The notes: generated from the letters alone by a model not told the origin. A stretch of DNA of 46,480 nt from Candidatus Hydrothermarchaeota archaeon (GCA_015521615.1 WANW01000029.1:1-46480), one strand, 5' to 3'; positions 6,462 through 14,473 are shown, counted from the stretch's first letter. Made by a program: numbers and translations.

Positions 6462-6880
6462 ACCGCATCCCTCGCTCTCGAAAGGAGTGCTGCAAAGGCG
6501 GTCACAGAAGCTTCTCTTAGCTCTTCTTTGCGAGAGAAACGAAGCTCCCTTGCGAGCAGAGAAACGCATTCTTCAAGGGTCAGTGCTTCCTGAAGAAACG
6601 CCTGGGCGAGTAAACTCTCTGCAAAGTCCCCGAGGCTCTGCTTATCCATGCGCGTACCAGCATGCTCACGCAGTCCTGCCTTAACCACTGCCTCTGCAAG
6701 GATTGAGTTTGAAACTTTCTTCCCCACCACTCTACCAAGAACCCTTGAAAGGGCGAGAGAGTAGATTAAGTTGGCTATGCTATCTCCGAGGGGAGAAAGC
6801 TCAGCAAAGCTGGTCTCAAAGCCCAGTGCCGGGTAGCTTTTTTTCTCCTCCCTAACTTTCCAGCTTCTTCTGCAGCTCAT
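6446..6880 (-). CDS. Archaeal RNase III-fold protein
   Basis: 144 residues from the ATG at 6880, which has GGAG five bases upstream inside the end of rpoL. The motif FAELSPLGDSIANLIYSLAL corresponds to the RNase III signature, and DKQSLGDFAESLLAQAFL to the second catalytic motif; the acidic residues Asp33, Asp85 and Glu88 are kept. There is no double-stranded RNA-binding domain, so this is a mini-III-like form. Archaeal proteins of this kind are found beside RNA polymerase and exosome genes. It probably cuts structured RNA as a dimer, but no substrate is known for the archaeal branch. Confidence 0.75.
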   Translation of the reverse strand: MSCRRSWKVREEKKSYPALGFETSFAELSPLGDSIANLIYSLALSRVLGRVVGKKVSNSILAEAVVKAGLREHAGTRMDKQSLGDFAESLLAQAFLQEALTLEECVSLLARELRFSRKEELREASVTAFAALLSRARDAVWEEE

Positions 6881-7337
6881 CAAACTCCTTCGCAATCTCT
6901 TTGAGCACCTGCTTCAGAACAAAGCGAGGAGGCGAGGGAATGCCGTAGTCCAGCTTTTTTGCCTCGCTCACATAGCGCTCCAGTATGCTTTTGGTTATGC
7001 CAGTCTTCTCTGCCAGTTCGTCAAGGTCTGCCTTCAGCAGGGCATTGGCTGTTGTAATCCCTGCACCTGCGAGCTGCTCCTTTCGCTTTGGGCCTATGCC
7101 GGGCACCGCAGTAATCTCAACCTCCTTCTCGCCGCTGCGGGGCACCTCTATCCCTGGCTTAACCCTGAGGTAGACCACAGGCTGGGAGAGGAGAGGATGG
7201 GCTATGCGGTAGGACGCGGCCTCAACCGCCTCGTTATCTGTAAGCGCCTCTCTGAGGAGATTGCAGAAGGTGTGATCCTCGCCTACAAGCTCAAACTCCA
7301 GCTCGGTGTCGTTCTCCCTGATAACCTTTATCTCCAC
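6852..7337 (-). CDS. rpoL: RNA polymerase subunit L (Rpo11) with an inserted helix-hairpin-helix domain
   Basis: 161 residues, against about 90-100 for usual archaeal RpoL. Residues 1-60 are standard: MEIKVIRENDTELEFELVGE, the signature DHTFCNLLREAL, then ASYRIAHPLLSQPVVYLRVK. The usual C-terminal dimerisation helix is also present (FVLKQVLKEIAKEFDELQ, about 139-156). Between them are about 75 extra residues with a helix-hairpin-helix fold: AVPGIGPKRKEQLAGAGI (77-94) followed by helices around TANALLKADLDELAEKTGI and SILERYVSEAKKL. Such domains bind DNA backbone non-specifically. The start is a GTG with GGAGG 7 nt upstream. It forms the Rpo3/Rpo11 platform of RNA polymerase; the insertion would sit in the loop before the last helix, exposed on the polymerase surface. 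Confidence 0.9.
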   Translation of the reverse strand: MEIKVIRENDTELEFELVGEDHTFCNLLREALTDNEAVEAASYRIAHPLLSQPVVYLRVKPGIEVPRSGEKEVEITAVPGIGPKRKEQLAGAGITTANALLKADLDELAEKTGITKSILERYVSEAKKLDYGIPSPPRFVLKQVLKEIAKEFDELQKKLES

Positions 7338-7349
7338 TTTGCAACCTCC

Positions 7350-7919
7350 TTATATAACGCCCTTGCCGTACTCAGAGGAGTACTTTCGCGACTCATACCT
7401 GCCGCAGTTCGGGCACACCAGGCGCTTGCCCTCCAGCTTAAGCGCTATGTTGCAGTTGGTGCAGTATGCCTTAATGGCGCCGAGAGGTCGCTCAACTGTG
7501 CTAAGTGCAATTGGCACCCTTCGCGTATTTGTAACCTTCGCTAGGACAACATCCCCGATCTTAATCTCGCGGTCAATGTCCTGAACGTAGGTGCTGCGAA
7601 GCTGAGAGATGTGTATCGTGCCATATACATTGCCCGGGAGCTCTCGGCGGCTTCGCAGGAGGCGGATAAGCTTCACAAGTGCGAACTGCTGCTTTACATC
7701 CACCACCTTGCATACCGCAATATCGCCCACGCGGGGCTCTGGTATGGTGTTTGTCTTCGGCTCAACTTCAATTTTGCGCTCCTTCATGTCTATTTTGAGC
7801 ACACCCGTCAGAGAGGCAAATATCCTGCCATTCTCCTCATAGGTGCCCCTGCCCGGGATGAACTCTTCACTGAACCCCAGCTCCTCGCCGGGTACAACGA
7901 ATTCACCTGCCTCAACCAT
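7350..7919 (-). CDS. csl4: Exosome RNA-binding subunit Csl4
   Basis: 189 residues from the ATG at 7919, with GGAGG 7 nt upstream (an earlier TTG is too close to it). An N-terminal strand-rich domain (FVVPGEELGFSEEFIPGRGTYEENG) is followed by an S1 RNA-binding domain (VGDIAVCKVVDVKQQFALVKL ... GTIHISQLR) and a C-terminal zinc ribbon with CTNC and CPNC. Csl4 is one of the cap proteins of the archaeal exosome, which degrades and polyadenylates RNA. It overlaps the METTL5-like gene by 8 nt and is followed by rpoL after 12 nt. Confidence 0.94.
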   Translation of the reverse strand: MVEAGEFVVPGEELGFSEEFIPGRGTYEENGRIFASLTGVLKIDMKERKIEVEPKTNTIPEPRVGDIAVCKVVDVKQQFALVKLIRLLRSRRELPGNVYGTIHISQLRSTYVQDIDREIKIGDVVLAKVTNTRRVPIALSTVERPLGAIKAYCTNCNIALKLEGKRLVCPNCGRYESRKYSSEYGKGVI

Positions 7920-8523
7920 TTCCAAGCCTCCTTATCCGGTATATATCCACATTTATAAACTTCCTCTCCTTCCTGTGAAAATCATAGCTTCTGGGAAGTT
8001 CAAAGCGCTTCTCGACAACCTCTTCCACTCTACCTCCAAGCGCACGCACATAGCGGTGAATAAACTCCCGTGTCTCGCGCTTGTGAATTGAGTAAACCAC
8101 CGGCGCAATCTCCAGCGCCTTCTCAAGAAATGCTCTATCAGCACCTCTAACGTGGACTCCAAAAGGCGGATTCTGAACCACCGTCTCTGCTCTCCCACTT
8201 ATATCTCTGACGTCAGCCAGAATAAACTCTATGTTATCGAGAGCAAATTTTTCGGCATTTTTCTGTGCAATGCTCAGAGCTTCTGCATCACTGTCAACAC
8301 AGACCACCTGCTTCGCCCCAAGAAGTGCTGCGCCTATACCCAGCCTGCCGGTGCCACACCCCAGGTCAAAGACAGTCTTTGCATATATATCTCCCTTCAG
8401 ATGTGCCAGTATTAAAAGCTCAGCTGCAAGCGGTGCTGGTGTGGAGTACTGCTCCAGACTGAGCCTGGGCCTGCGAAATCCCGAACAGCGCTGGAGCATC
8501 ATCTCAAGCTCTTTCTTGTCCAC
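7912..8523 (-). CDS. METTL5-like N6-adenine RNA methyltransferase
   Basis: 203 residues from a GTG at 8523. The SAM-binding motif FDLGCGTGRLGIGAALLGA and the catalytic NPPF (in VVQNPPFGVHVRG) mark an N6-adenine methyltransferase. The N-terminal LEQYSTPAPLAAELL and the late RVEEVVEKRFELPRSYDFHR are typical of METTL5 and its archaeal homologues. Human METTL5 methylates one adenosine of 18S rRNA; the archaeal protein probably modifies the matching 16S site, by inference. A TATA box 22 nt upstream and no Shine-Dalgarno suggest a leaderless start. It is the first gene of the operon down to tfs. Confidence 0.85.
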   Translation of the reverse strand: MDKKELEMMLQRCSGFRRPRLSLEQYSTPAPLAAELLILAHLKGDIYAKTVFDLGCGTGRLGIGAALLGAKQVVCVDSDAEALSIAQKNAEKFALDNIEFILADVRDISGRAETVVQNPPFGVHVRGADRAFLEKALEIAPVVYSIHKRETREFIHRYVRALGGRVEEVVEKRFELPRSYDFHRKERKFINVDIYRIRRLGNG

Positions 8524-8544
8524 ATTCTAAACTTGTCCGCAAAT

Positions 8545-8552
8545 TTTATAAA
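8545..8552 (-). promoter_or_regulatory. TATA box of the METTL5-csl4-rpoL-tfs operon
   Basis: TTTATAAA, palindromic, centred 25 nt before the GTG at 8523, which predicts a leaderless transcript. Because it reads the same on both strands, it could also serve the divergent DsrE-like gene whose GTG is at 8601. Confidence 0.5.
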
Positions 8553-8600
8553 CTCTTTATGTTCTAATATGTTCACCATATTATAACAGGAGGTGCTGAA

Positions 8601-8957
8601 GTGGGTAAGATCTTGGTAACAGCTTCCCACGGTACTGACGATCCGAACCGCGCCACACTCGCGTTTCTTGCTGCGAAGGCCGCGAAGGAGAATGGCGATG
8701 AAGTTACAGTGTTCCTCATGAACGACGCTGTCATGCTGGCAAAGAAGGGTGTGGCGGAGCACATACAGGGTGTTGGTCTTGCGCCGTTCCCAGAACTTCT
8801 GGAAGTGCTGCAGATATTGGAGGTACCGCTGCTGGTGTGCAAGCCCTGTGCCGAGGCGAGGGGCATAGCCAAGGAAGACCTGGTAGAAGGAGCAAGCTTC
8901 GCGGGTATGTATGATCTGACCAAGCTTGCCAGAGAGAGCAGCGTTCTGAGCTTTTAG
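8601..8957 (+). CDS. DsrE-like small sulfur-transfer family protein
   Basis: 118 residues from a GTG with a strong AGGAGGTG site. The Rossmann-like beta-alpha pattern KILVTASHGTDDPNRATLAF and EVTVFLMNDAVMLAKKGVAE matches archaeal DsrE/DsrF-like proteins, which carry sulfur or sense redox state. Two cysteines, Cys80 and Cys83 in LVCKPCAEARG, form a CxxC pair at the site where DsrE-type active cysteines lie. It is a single gene divergent from the METTL5 operon and ends with a T-rich terminator. Role beyond the family is not clear. Confidence 0.8.
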   Translation: MGKILVTASHGTDDPNRATLAFLAAKAAKENGDEVTVFLMNDAVMLAKKGVAEHIQGVGLAPFPELLEVLQILEVPLLVCKPCAEARGIAKEDLVEGASFAGMYDLTKLARESSVLSF

Positions 8958-8965
8958 CTCTCCCT

Positions 8966-8976
8966 ATTTATTTTTG
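8966..8976 (+). terminator. T-rich terminator after the DsrE-like gene
   Basis: TTTATTTTTG follows the stop at 8957 by about 10 nt. Archaeal polymerase ends transcription at such oligo-T runs without needing a hairpin. Confidence 0.5.
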
Positions 8977-8995
8977 TCTGGAAAATATCGGACGC

Positions 8996-9568
8996 TCATT
9001 TAAACCTTGGAAGAATCGCCGGTACACGGGAGCGATAACTCTCATATTCTGGGCCAAAGCTTGCGAGCAGGCGGCGCTCCTCAATGTATATGCCAAAGGC
9101 GAAGTACAGTGTGGCTAAGGTGTAGAGCAGGGCATCAAGGTAGCGAAGCTCTGGCGAAGCCCAGATAAAAACAATCGCACCGAGGTACATCGGGTGGCGC
9201 ACCCTTGCGTATAAGCCGGTGGTAACCAGCCTTCTGCGCTCTGGTCTGAGACCCAGAAATTCACCTATACCTGTCTGAAGGAGGCTTGCAACGAGAATAG
9301 CAGCGCCGACAAACTTAGCAAGCAGCACAAGTATGGCGGTAAAGCCTGTAACATGAAAAAGCACAGGCGTTTTCCCACGCGTCACAAACCAGAAAGCAAC
9401 AAAGGGCAGGGCCGAAGGAAAGCTGAGCAGAGTATAAAGCAAGCGATACCTCGCTCCACGAATCCCGAACATGGTCTCCGCCCGCTGTTTAAAGAAGTCT
9501 GCGGCGGTAAGAGAGTGAACAAAAGCAAAAAGTCCAAAAAGTAGAGTAAGTGTCACGTAGGCGTTCAT
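8996..9568 (-). CDS. Membrane methyltransferase of the isoprenylcysteine carboxyl methyltransferase (ICMT/PEMT) family
   Basis: 190 residues with five or so membrane segments. The SAM-binding region near the C-terminus is recognisable: LVTTGLYARVRHPMYLGAIV, followed by YIEERRLLASFGPEYESYR, matching the RHPxYxG and ExxL...YxxY motifs of ICMT-like enzymes. The N-terminal part, with HSLTAADFFKQ, resembles NnrU-type proteins. The substrate may be a lipid or a prenylated molecule; none can be assigned. It lies 4 nt downstream of the histidine kinase stop on the opposite side of its operon order and is probably transcribed with it. Confidence 0.75.
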   Translation of the reverse strand: MNAYVTLTLLFGLFAFVHSLTAADFFKQRAETMFGIRGARYRLLYTLLSFPSALPFVAFWFVTRGKTPVLFHVTGFTAILVLLAKFVGAAILVASLLQTGIGEFLGLRPERRRLVTTGLYARVRHPMYLGAIVFIWASPELRYLDALLYTLATLYFAFGIYIEERRLLASFGPEYESYRSRVPAILPRFK

Positions 9569-9572
9569 GCGT

Positions 9573-12500
9573 TCAGCCCCTTAAAGCGGGAAGCACAATC
9601 CTGAAGGTGCTACCCCTTCCCAGCTCACTCTCCACAGTTATCTCCCCACCGTGGCGCTTTATTATACTGTGACTAACCGCAAGGCCCAAGCCGGTGCCGT
9701 TCCTCTCCTTGGTGGTGAAGAACGGGTCGAATATCCGCGAGAGATGCTCCTTCTTTATACCAACACCTGTGTCGCTTATCTCAATCTCAACCCTGCCGTC
9801 ACTCTTTCGTGTGGTTATGCGTATCTCTCCACCCTTTGGCATAGCCTGGCATGCGTTGGTTATGAGGTTCACAAGCACCTGCTGGAGCATCGTCTTATCT
9901 CCCGCGACCTTTGGCACGGCCTCAAGCTTTTTCACAATGCGTACACGGTGCCTCTTAATTATATCTCCGAGGAAATCGAGCATCTCCTCTATAGCTGAGT
10001 TTACATCCACCTCCTCAAAGTTCACGAACCCCTCCCTGGAGAACTCCAGCAGTCCGCGGATTATATTTGAGGCACGCTGCACCTGCTGGAGTATCATCTC
10101 CACATCCTCCTCCTTTACTTTGCCGGAGCGCAGGTCTTCCCTTATAAGCTGCGCAAGCAGGTAGATGTTATTAAGAGGATTGTTCAGCTCATGGGCAATG
10201 CCAGCAGCAAGTACACCGAGCGAAGCCAGCTTCTCTGAAATTATAATCTGACGCTCCATCTGCTTGCGCTGGGAGACATCGCGCGAAATCGCAAGAACAA
10301 CCTTTCTACCACGGAATTCCATGAGCCTTGCACTTACCTCCACAGGATAGGTGGTACCATCCCTGCGAAGGTGCTCAGACTCAAAAAATATGCTCTTTTT
10401 CTCAAGAAGCTCCTTTACAACCTCAGGATACTTCCTTCGTCTGTCCTCGGGGATAATATCCTGAATCCTCATATTAAGGAGCTCTTCTTTGGTATAACCC
10501 AGACGCTTTGCTGCTGCCATGTTTGCTTCGAGAATATTGCCATTCAGGTCGTGCAGAAATATGGAATCAAGGGCGCTATCTATAAGGGTTCTGTACTTCT
10601 CCTCACTCTCACGCAGCGCCTCCTCAGTGCGCTTGCGCTGGGTTATATCTCGCATTATCGCCTGAATTCCAACAACTTCACCATTCTTCAGTATTGGCCT
10701 GCCTCTCGCTTCAACCCATCTGCTTCTACCCTCTGCATCAACAATCCGATACTCCTGGAAACTCTCTGGAGACCTTTTTATCTTCACCATGAGAGCCACT
10801 CTTTCTCTAAGCTCATTGTGAAAATCAGGGTGAATAAAATCTGCAACCCGCTTACCCACAATCTCATCTCTACTCAGGCCCAGCGTCTCCTCAACTGCAC
10901 GATTCACCTCCTCTATAACTCCATCTATGTCGAAAACAACAATTAAGTCGTTGGCATTTTCAAACAGCTCCCTGTACTTCTCCTCGCTCTCTCGCAACGC
11001 CTCCTCTGCGCGTTTGCGCTCTATAACAAAAGCGATGTGGCTGGCGATAGTCTTTGCAAGACGCACCTCCTCCTCACTGAAGTTGTGGGGTTTGTTGTAG
11101 TAGCTCATGAACTTCCCCAGCAGTCTGCCCTGATACACAAGAGGAATAAACCCCATTGCATGGATGCCCTCACGGAGGATTACTGGCCTCAATTCGCCCA
11201 GGCTGGGATCCTCTGCCACATTGGGTATGAGAATCGGCTCTGGCTTTTTTTCCTCCCGTGGCCAGGGCGAATGGCCTTCAACCGCTTTTCTGTACTCCTC
11301 TGATAGCCCCCGCCAGGCTTTGAAACGCATTACCCCATGCCTGTCGAACAGAAGTATGGCTGCTCTATCAGCCTTAAGTGTTCGCTGCAGTGCATTTAAT
11401 GCCTCCTCGTATATCTCATCAATAGCCCCTGCCCTGCTCACTGCATCCGCCATGTGGTAGATAGTCTGAAGCTGATCCAGGCGACGGTGGAGCTCCTCCT
11501 CGGCACGCTTGCGCTGGGTTATATCCCGCATTATAGATATGAAACCCTTAATCTCACCCTTATCGTCTCTCAGAGCAGTGGCAGTGAGTTCCACAGGAAA
11601 CCTTTCTCCGCTCTTCTTCACCCTTTCAGTCTCAAAGCCGGAGATGTACCCCCTCTCAGAGGCAAGCTTCATGCAGTACTCAATCTCTCCCTTCCTGTCC
11701 TCGGGCACAAGCACGGATATGTGCTTCCCTATTATCTCCTCCTTTGTATAGCCGAAGAGCGTCTCAGCGTAGGCATTCCAGTATGTTATTCTACCCTCAA
11801 GGTCCATACTGCATATAGCCTCTGAAACATTCTCAACTATGCTTGCCAGTAGCTTCAATTTTTCCTGCGCCCTTTTAATGTCTGTGATATCTATGAGATT
11901 CCCCTGCACCGCAGGTCTGCCCTTGTATATTATCGGCACAGAATAGACCAGTGCATCACGTCTCTCTCCATCTTTGCGCAACCCCTTAAACTCAAAGCAT
12001 GCAGCACCCGCCTCTCCACGCTGCCTCTTAAGGGAGTCCTCGATTATATGGCTGCTCTCAGGTGCTATTAACTTGCGGAAATCCATGCCGATAAGCTCCT
12101 CCCTCGAGTAGCCGGTTATCTCACACAGCTTCTGGTTAACAAACTTGTAAACCCCATCCTGAATGATGTATATGCCGGTATGGGAGTTCTCCACCAGAGA
12201 GCGATACTTCTCCTCACTCTCACGCAGCGCCTCCTCAGTGCGCTTGCGCTGGGTTATATCTCGCATTATCACCTGGATCCCAACCACCTCTCCATCCCTT
12301 ATAATAGGTCTCCCCCTGGCTTCCACCCAGAAGGTTTTGCCCTTTGCGTCTATAACCTGATACTCCTCATAGCTCTCGGGCGACCTCTTTGTTTTCAGTA
12401 TCTCAGAAATTCTCTCCCTGAGCCTGGGATGAAAATCTGGGTGAATAAATTCTTCTATGCGCCTTCCAACTATCCTATCCCTGCTCAACCCCACTCTTTC

Positions 12501-12653
12501 CTCAACGGCACGGTTTACCTCTTCTATAACGCCTTCCATGTTAAAAATAAGAATTAAATCGTTTGCATTCTCAAATAAATCCCTGTACCTCTGCTCAGAT
12601 TCTCTAAGCTTTTCGATAAGCTTTTTCAACTCCTGGTTATTCTCACAGGCCAT
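9573..12653 (-). CDS. Soluble multi-PAS/GAF sensor histidine kinase
   Basis: 1026 residues from the ATG at 12653, set by GGAG five bases upstream. The domain order is PAS (about 20-140), PAS (145-265), PAS (268-390), GAF (395-550), PAS (555-680), PAS (685-800), HisKA with phospho-acceptor His821 in AGIAHELNNPLNN, and HATPase (about 915-1026) with N box NLITNACQAM, G1 ISDTGVGI and G2 GTGLGLAVS. No membrane segment is seen, so it senses a cytoplasmic signal such as redox state or a small molecule. The first and fourth PAS domains are recent duplicates, nearly identical over 120 residues. No response regulator is adjacent; the nearest is at 34694. Confidence 0.93.
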   Translation of the reverse strand: MACENNQELKKLIEKLRESEQRYRDLFENANDLILIFNMEGVIEEVNRAVEERVGLSRDRIVGRRIEEFIHPDFHPRLRERISEILKTKRSPESYEEYQVIDAKGKTFWVEARGRPIIRDGEVVGIQVIMRDITQRKRTEEALRESEEKYRSLVENSHTGIYIIQDGVYKFVNQKLCEITGYSREELIGMDFRKLIAPESSHIIEDSLKRQRGEAGAACFEFKGLRKDGERRDALVYSVPIIYKGRPAVQGNLIDITDIKRAQEKLKLLASIVENVSEAICSMDLEGRITYWNAYAETLFGYTKEEIIGKHISVLVPEDRKGEIEYCMKLASERGYISGFETERVKKSGERFPVELTATALRDDKGEIKGFISIMRDITQRKRAEEELHRRLDQLQTIYHMADAVSRAGAIDEIYEEALNALQRTLKADRAAILLFDRHGVMRFKAWRGLSEEYRKAVEGHSPWPREEKKPEPILIPNVAEDPSLGELRPVILREGIHAMGFIPLVYQGRLLGKFMSYYNKPHNFSEEEVRLAKTIASHIAFVIERKRAEEALRESEEKYRELFENANDLIVVFDIDGVIEEVNRAVEETLGLSRDEIVGKRVADFIHPDFHNELRERVALMVKIKRSPESFQEYRIVDAEGRSRWVEARGRPILKNGEVVGIQAIMRDITQRKRTEEALRESEEKYRTLIDSALDSIFLHDLNGNILEANMAAAKRLGYTKEELLNMRIQDIIPEDRRRKYPEVVKELLEKKSIFFESEHLRRDGTTYPVEVSARLMEFRGRKVVLAISRDVSQRKQMERQIIISEKLASLGVLAAGIAHELNNPLNNIYLLAQLIREDLRSGKVKEEDVEMILQQVQRASNIIRGLLEFSREGFVNFEEVDVNSAIEEMLDFLGDIIKRHRVRIVKKLEAVPKVAGDKTMLQQVLVNLITNACQAMPKGGEIRITTRKSDGRVEIEISDTGVGIKKEHLSRIFDPFFTTKERNGTGLGLAVSHSIIKRHGGEITVESELGRGSTFRIVLPALRG
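10594..10659 (-). repeat. 66-bp exact repeat within the histidine kinase, copy 1
   Basis: Identical over 66 bp to 12205-12270. It encodes the PAS-PAS linker with TQRKRTEEALRESEEKY in both places and is the best conserved part of a duplicated PAS domain. Confidence 0.9.
12205..12270 (-). repeat. 66-bp exact repeat within the histidine kinase, copy 2
   Basis: Second copy of the repeat at 10594-10659, same orientation, about 1.6 kb apart. Perfect identity at DNA level points to recent duplication or gene conversion and could allow domain deletion by recombination. Confidence 0.9.
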
Positions 12654-12665
12654 GCCCACTCCTAT

Positions 12666-13253
12666 TCAAAATTTATCTTCAAGCTTTTTAAATATTAAGT
12701 AGTAGAGGCAGAGGAAAGATGCCAGGGCAAACACCAGAGGGAGGCGCATCTCCATGGGCATTCCCACGCCGCCGGGATGAAGCTGCCAGGTGTCGAGGCT
12801 GCGGAGGCGCAAGTAGAGCAGGAGATTTGTGATTATCAAGAGTGCTGAGGCAGAGGCAAGGAGTCTGCGCTCATTGAGCAAGTGAAGAAGCAGCAGAAGC
12901 GGTAGCATCGCATAACTTATAACGAGGAAGTAAAAGCGTGGCTCACTCGCAGTAAATGCGCCCCAGGTGATGTGCTCAAAGAAGTAGATTACCACCAGGT
13001 TTGCAAGGGCGAAGGGCAGCGCAGTTACTGCAAGCTTAAAGGAGGTCTTCCTGTATTTCTCCCTCTTCGCGGAAAAAATTCCGAGAAGCGCCGCGAGATA
13101 GAGGGAGCCCAGAGAGATGTAGAGCAGAGGAAGGTGCAGGTAGAGCAGCTTGTAGCTCGCGCCCAGAAACTCCTCCTCGGGGGCGAGGTAGGCCAGAACA
13201 GATGCCACGCCGGCGAAGACAAAAAGGGCGTAAACACATCTCCATTCAGCCAT
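12666..13253 (-). CDS. CcmC/CcsA-like heme-handling membrane protein, divergent
   Basis: 195 residues with about six membrane segments. YKLLYLHLPLLYISLGSLYL resembles the His-Val-Pro segment of CcmC (LYVHVPxA), and FFEHITWGAFTASEPRFYF resembles a degenerate tryptophan-rich WWD loop (WGxxWxWDxR in CcmC). These proteins bind heme between membrane and periplasm during cytochrome c maturation. The reduced Trp motif suggests a diverged role or an archaeal variant. The CcmH-like/DUF1573 protein at 21776 could belong to the same pathway. It lies upstream of the histidine kinase on the same strand, with a 12-nt gap. Confidence 0.6.
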   Translation of the reverse strand: MAEWRCVYALFVFAGVASVLAYLAPEEEFLGASYKLLYLHLPLLYISLGSLYLAALLGIFSAKREKYRKTSFKLAVTALPFALANLVVIYFFEHITWGAFTASEPRFYFLVISYAMLPLLLLLHLLNERRLLASASALLIITNLLLYLRLRSLDTWQLHPGGVGMPMEMRLPLVFALASFLCLYYLIFKKLEDKF

Positions 13254-14361
13254 TTCCCGCTCTCCTGAACCTCCTTATGAAGTCTTCCATAAACTCCACG
13301 AACTCGCCCTTGCGAATCGCCCGCCTCGCATCGCGCATCAGGCGCTGCATGAAATGCAGGTTGTGCAGAGTAACCAGGCGCATTCCCAGCGCCTCTCCGG
13401 AGCGCATGAGGTGGCTCACGTAGGCGCGGGTGTAGTTTCTGCAGGTGTAGCAGGTGCAGCCCTCCTCCAGGGGCAGGTCGCTGCTCAGGTGCTTCGCCTT
13501 GGTGATGCTGTACTTGCCCTGGCGGGTGTAAACGGCGCTGTGCCGCGCATTGCGCGTGGGAAAGGCGGAGTCGAATATATCCACGCCCCGCGCTATTGCC
13601 TCGAGCACCTCTACCGGGGAGCCCAGGCCCATGAGGTAGCGGGGCTTCTCCTCCGGCAGCGCGGAGATGCTCACCTCCAGCATCTCGAGCATAGTGCCAT
13701 GGGGCTCGCCTATGCTCAGCCCGCCTATGCCGTAGCCGTCAAAGTCCAGCTTGGCGAGCTGCTCGGCGCTCTCTCTGCGCAGGTCTGCGAAGGTTCCTCC
13801 CTGTGCGATGGCAAAGAGCAGCTGCCCATCGCAGGAGTGCGCAGCCTTGCACTGCCTCGCCCACCGTGTGGTTCTTGCCACGCTCTCCACATAGCGCTCC
13901 CTCGCCTCACCGTAGGGGGGGCAGTCGTCCAGCGTCATGGCAACGTCACTGCCGAGCGCCTCCTGCACGGCGATGCACAGCTCCGGTGAAAACACGTGCC
14001 TCGAGTTGTCGAAGGGAGAGCGGAAGGCAATACCTCGCCTGGTAAACTCCGGCTTGAACTCCCGCCTCAGAGCCTGAAATCCGCCTGAGTCGGTGAAAAT
14101 CGTGTGATGAAAGTTCATAAAGCGGTGGAGTCCACCCTGCTGGGCAATCACCTCCACACCTGGCTTGAGGTACAGCACCAGGGCGTTGCATATTATCGCC
14201 TCGAAGCCAAGCTCCAGGAGCTCATCGCTGGCGAGGGTCTTGACGCTCGCCTTTGTGGCTACAGGCATGAAGCAGGGCGTCTCCACGGTGCCATGGGCTG
14301 TGCGCAGCTTTCCCGCCCTTGCCTTAGTTGAGGAATCCTCGCAGCTAACGGAGAAGCTCAT
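13246..14361 (-). CDS. tgt: Bacterial-type tRNA-guanine transglycosylase (Tgt)
   Basis: 371 residues from the ATG at 14361, the length of bacterial Tgt and much shorter than archaeal TgtA (archaeosine). Key residues are present: Asp91 in FTDSGGFQ, Asp145/Asp146 and Cys147 in LDDCPPY, IAQGG (185-189), [10 protein letters not shown] (210-219), the nucleophile Asp264 in [12 protein letters not shown], and the zinc site Cys302, Cys304, Cys307 and His333. It should exchange guanine for a 7-deazaguanine base in tRNA, at position 34 if it follows its bacterial relatives. There is no PUA domain of the archaeal G15 enzyme. It overlaps the CcmC-like gene by 8 nt and is divergent from argG. Transfer from bacteria is likely. 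Confidence 0.9.
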   Translation of the reverse strand: MSFSVSCEDSSTKARAGKLRTAHGTVETPCFMPVATKASVKTLASDELLELGFEAIICNALVLYLKPGVEVIAQQGGLHRFMNFHHTIFTDSGGFQALRREFKPEFTRRGIAFRSPFDNSRHVFSPELCIAVQEALGSDVAMTLDDCPPYGEARERYVESVARTTRWARQCKAAHSCDGQLLFAIAQGGTFADLRRESAEQLAKLDFDGYGIGGLSIGEPHGTMLEMLEVSISALPEEKPRYLMGLGSPVEVLEAIARGVDIFDSAFPTRNARHSAVYTRQGKYSITKAKHLSSDLPLEEGCTCYTCRNYTRAYVSHLMRSGEALGMRLVTLHNLHFMQRLMRDARRAIRKGEFVEFMEDFIRRFRRAGNG

Positions 14362-14409
14362 TGCCCTTAAACCGCAGAGGAACGTCGGCAAAGCCTGCGC
14401 TGGAAAAAG

Positions 14410-14417
14410 CTTATTAA
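14410..14417 (+). promoter_or_regulatory. TATA box of argG
   Basis: CTTATTAA preceded by GAAAAAG, a plausible BRE, 57 nt before the argG ATG. Transcription would begin near 14440, giving a leader of about 35 nt that includes the AGGAGG site at 14461-14466. Confidence 0.45.
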
Positions 14418-14473
14418 TGCTTGCTACGAGCTTTCACGTAACTGCAACAGGAGAATTGCAAGGAGGCATGGTC

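Noticed and set aside
1-14361. Treating the DpdA-like gene and Tgt as one linked system
   Set aside because: They are more than 12 kb apart, differ strongly in base composition and have ordinary chromosomal genes between them.
14165-14473. N-terminal extension of argG by about 100 codons
   Set aside because: It would overlap the tgt coding region on the other strand, precede the TATA box and Shine-Dalgarno, and add residues not found in argininosuccinate synthase.
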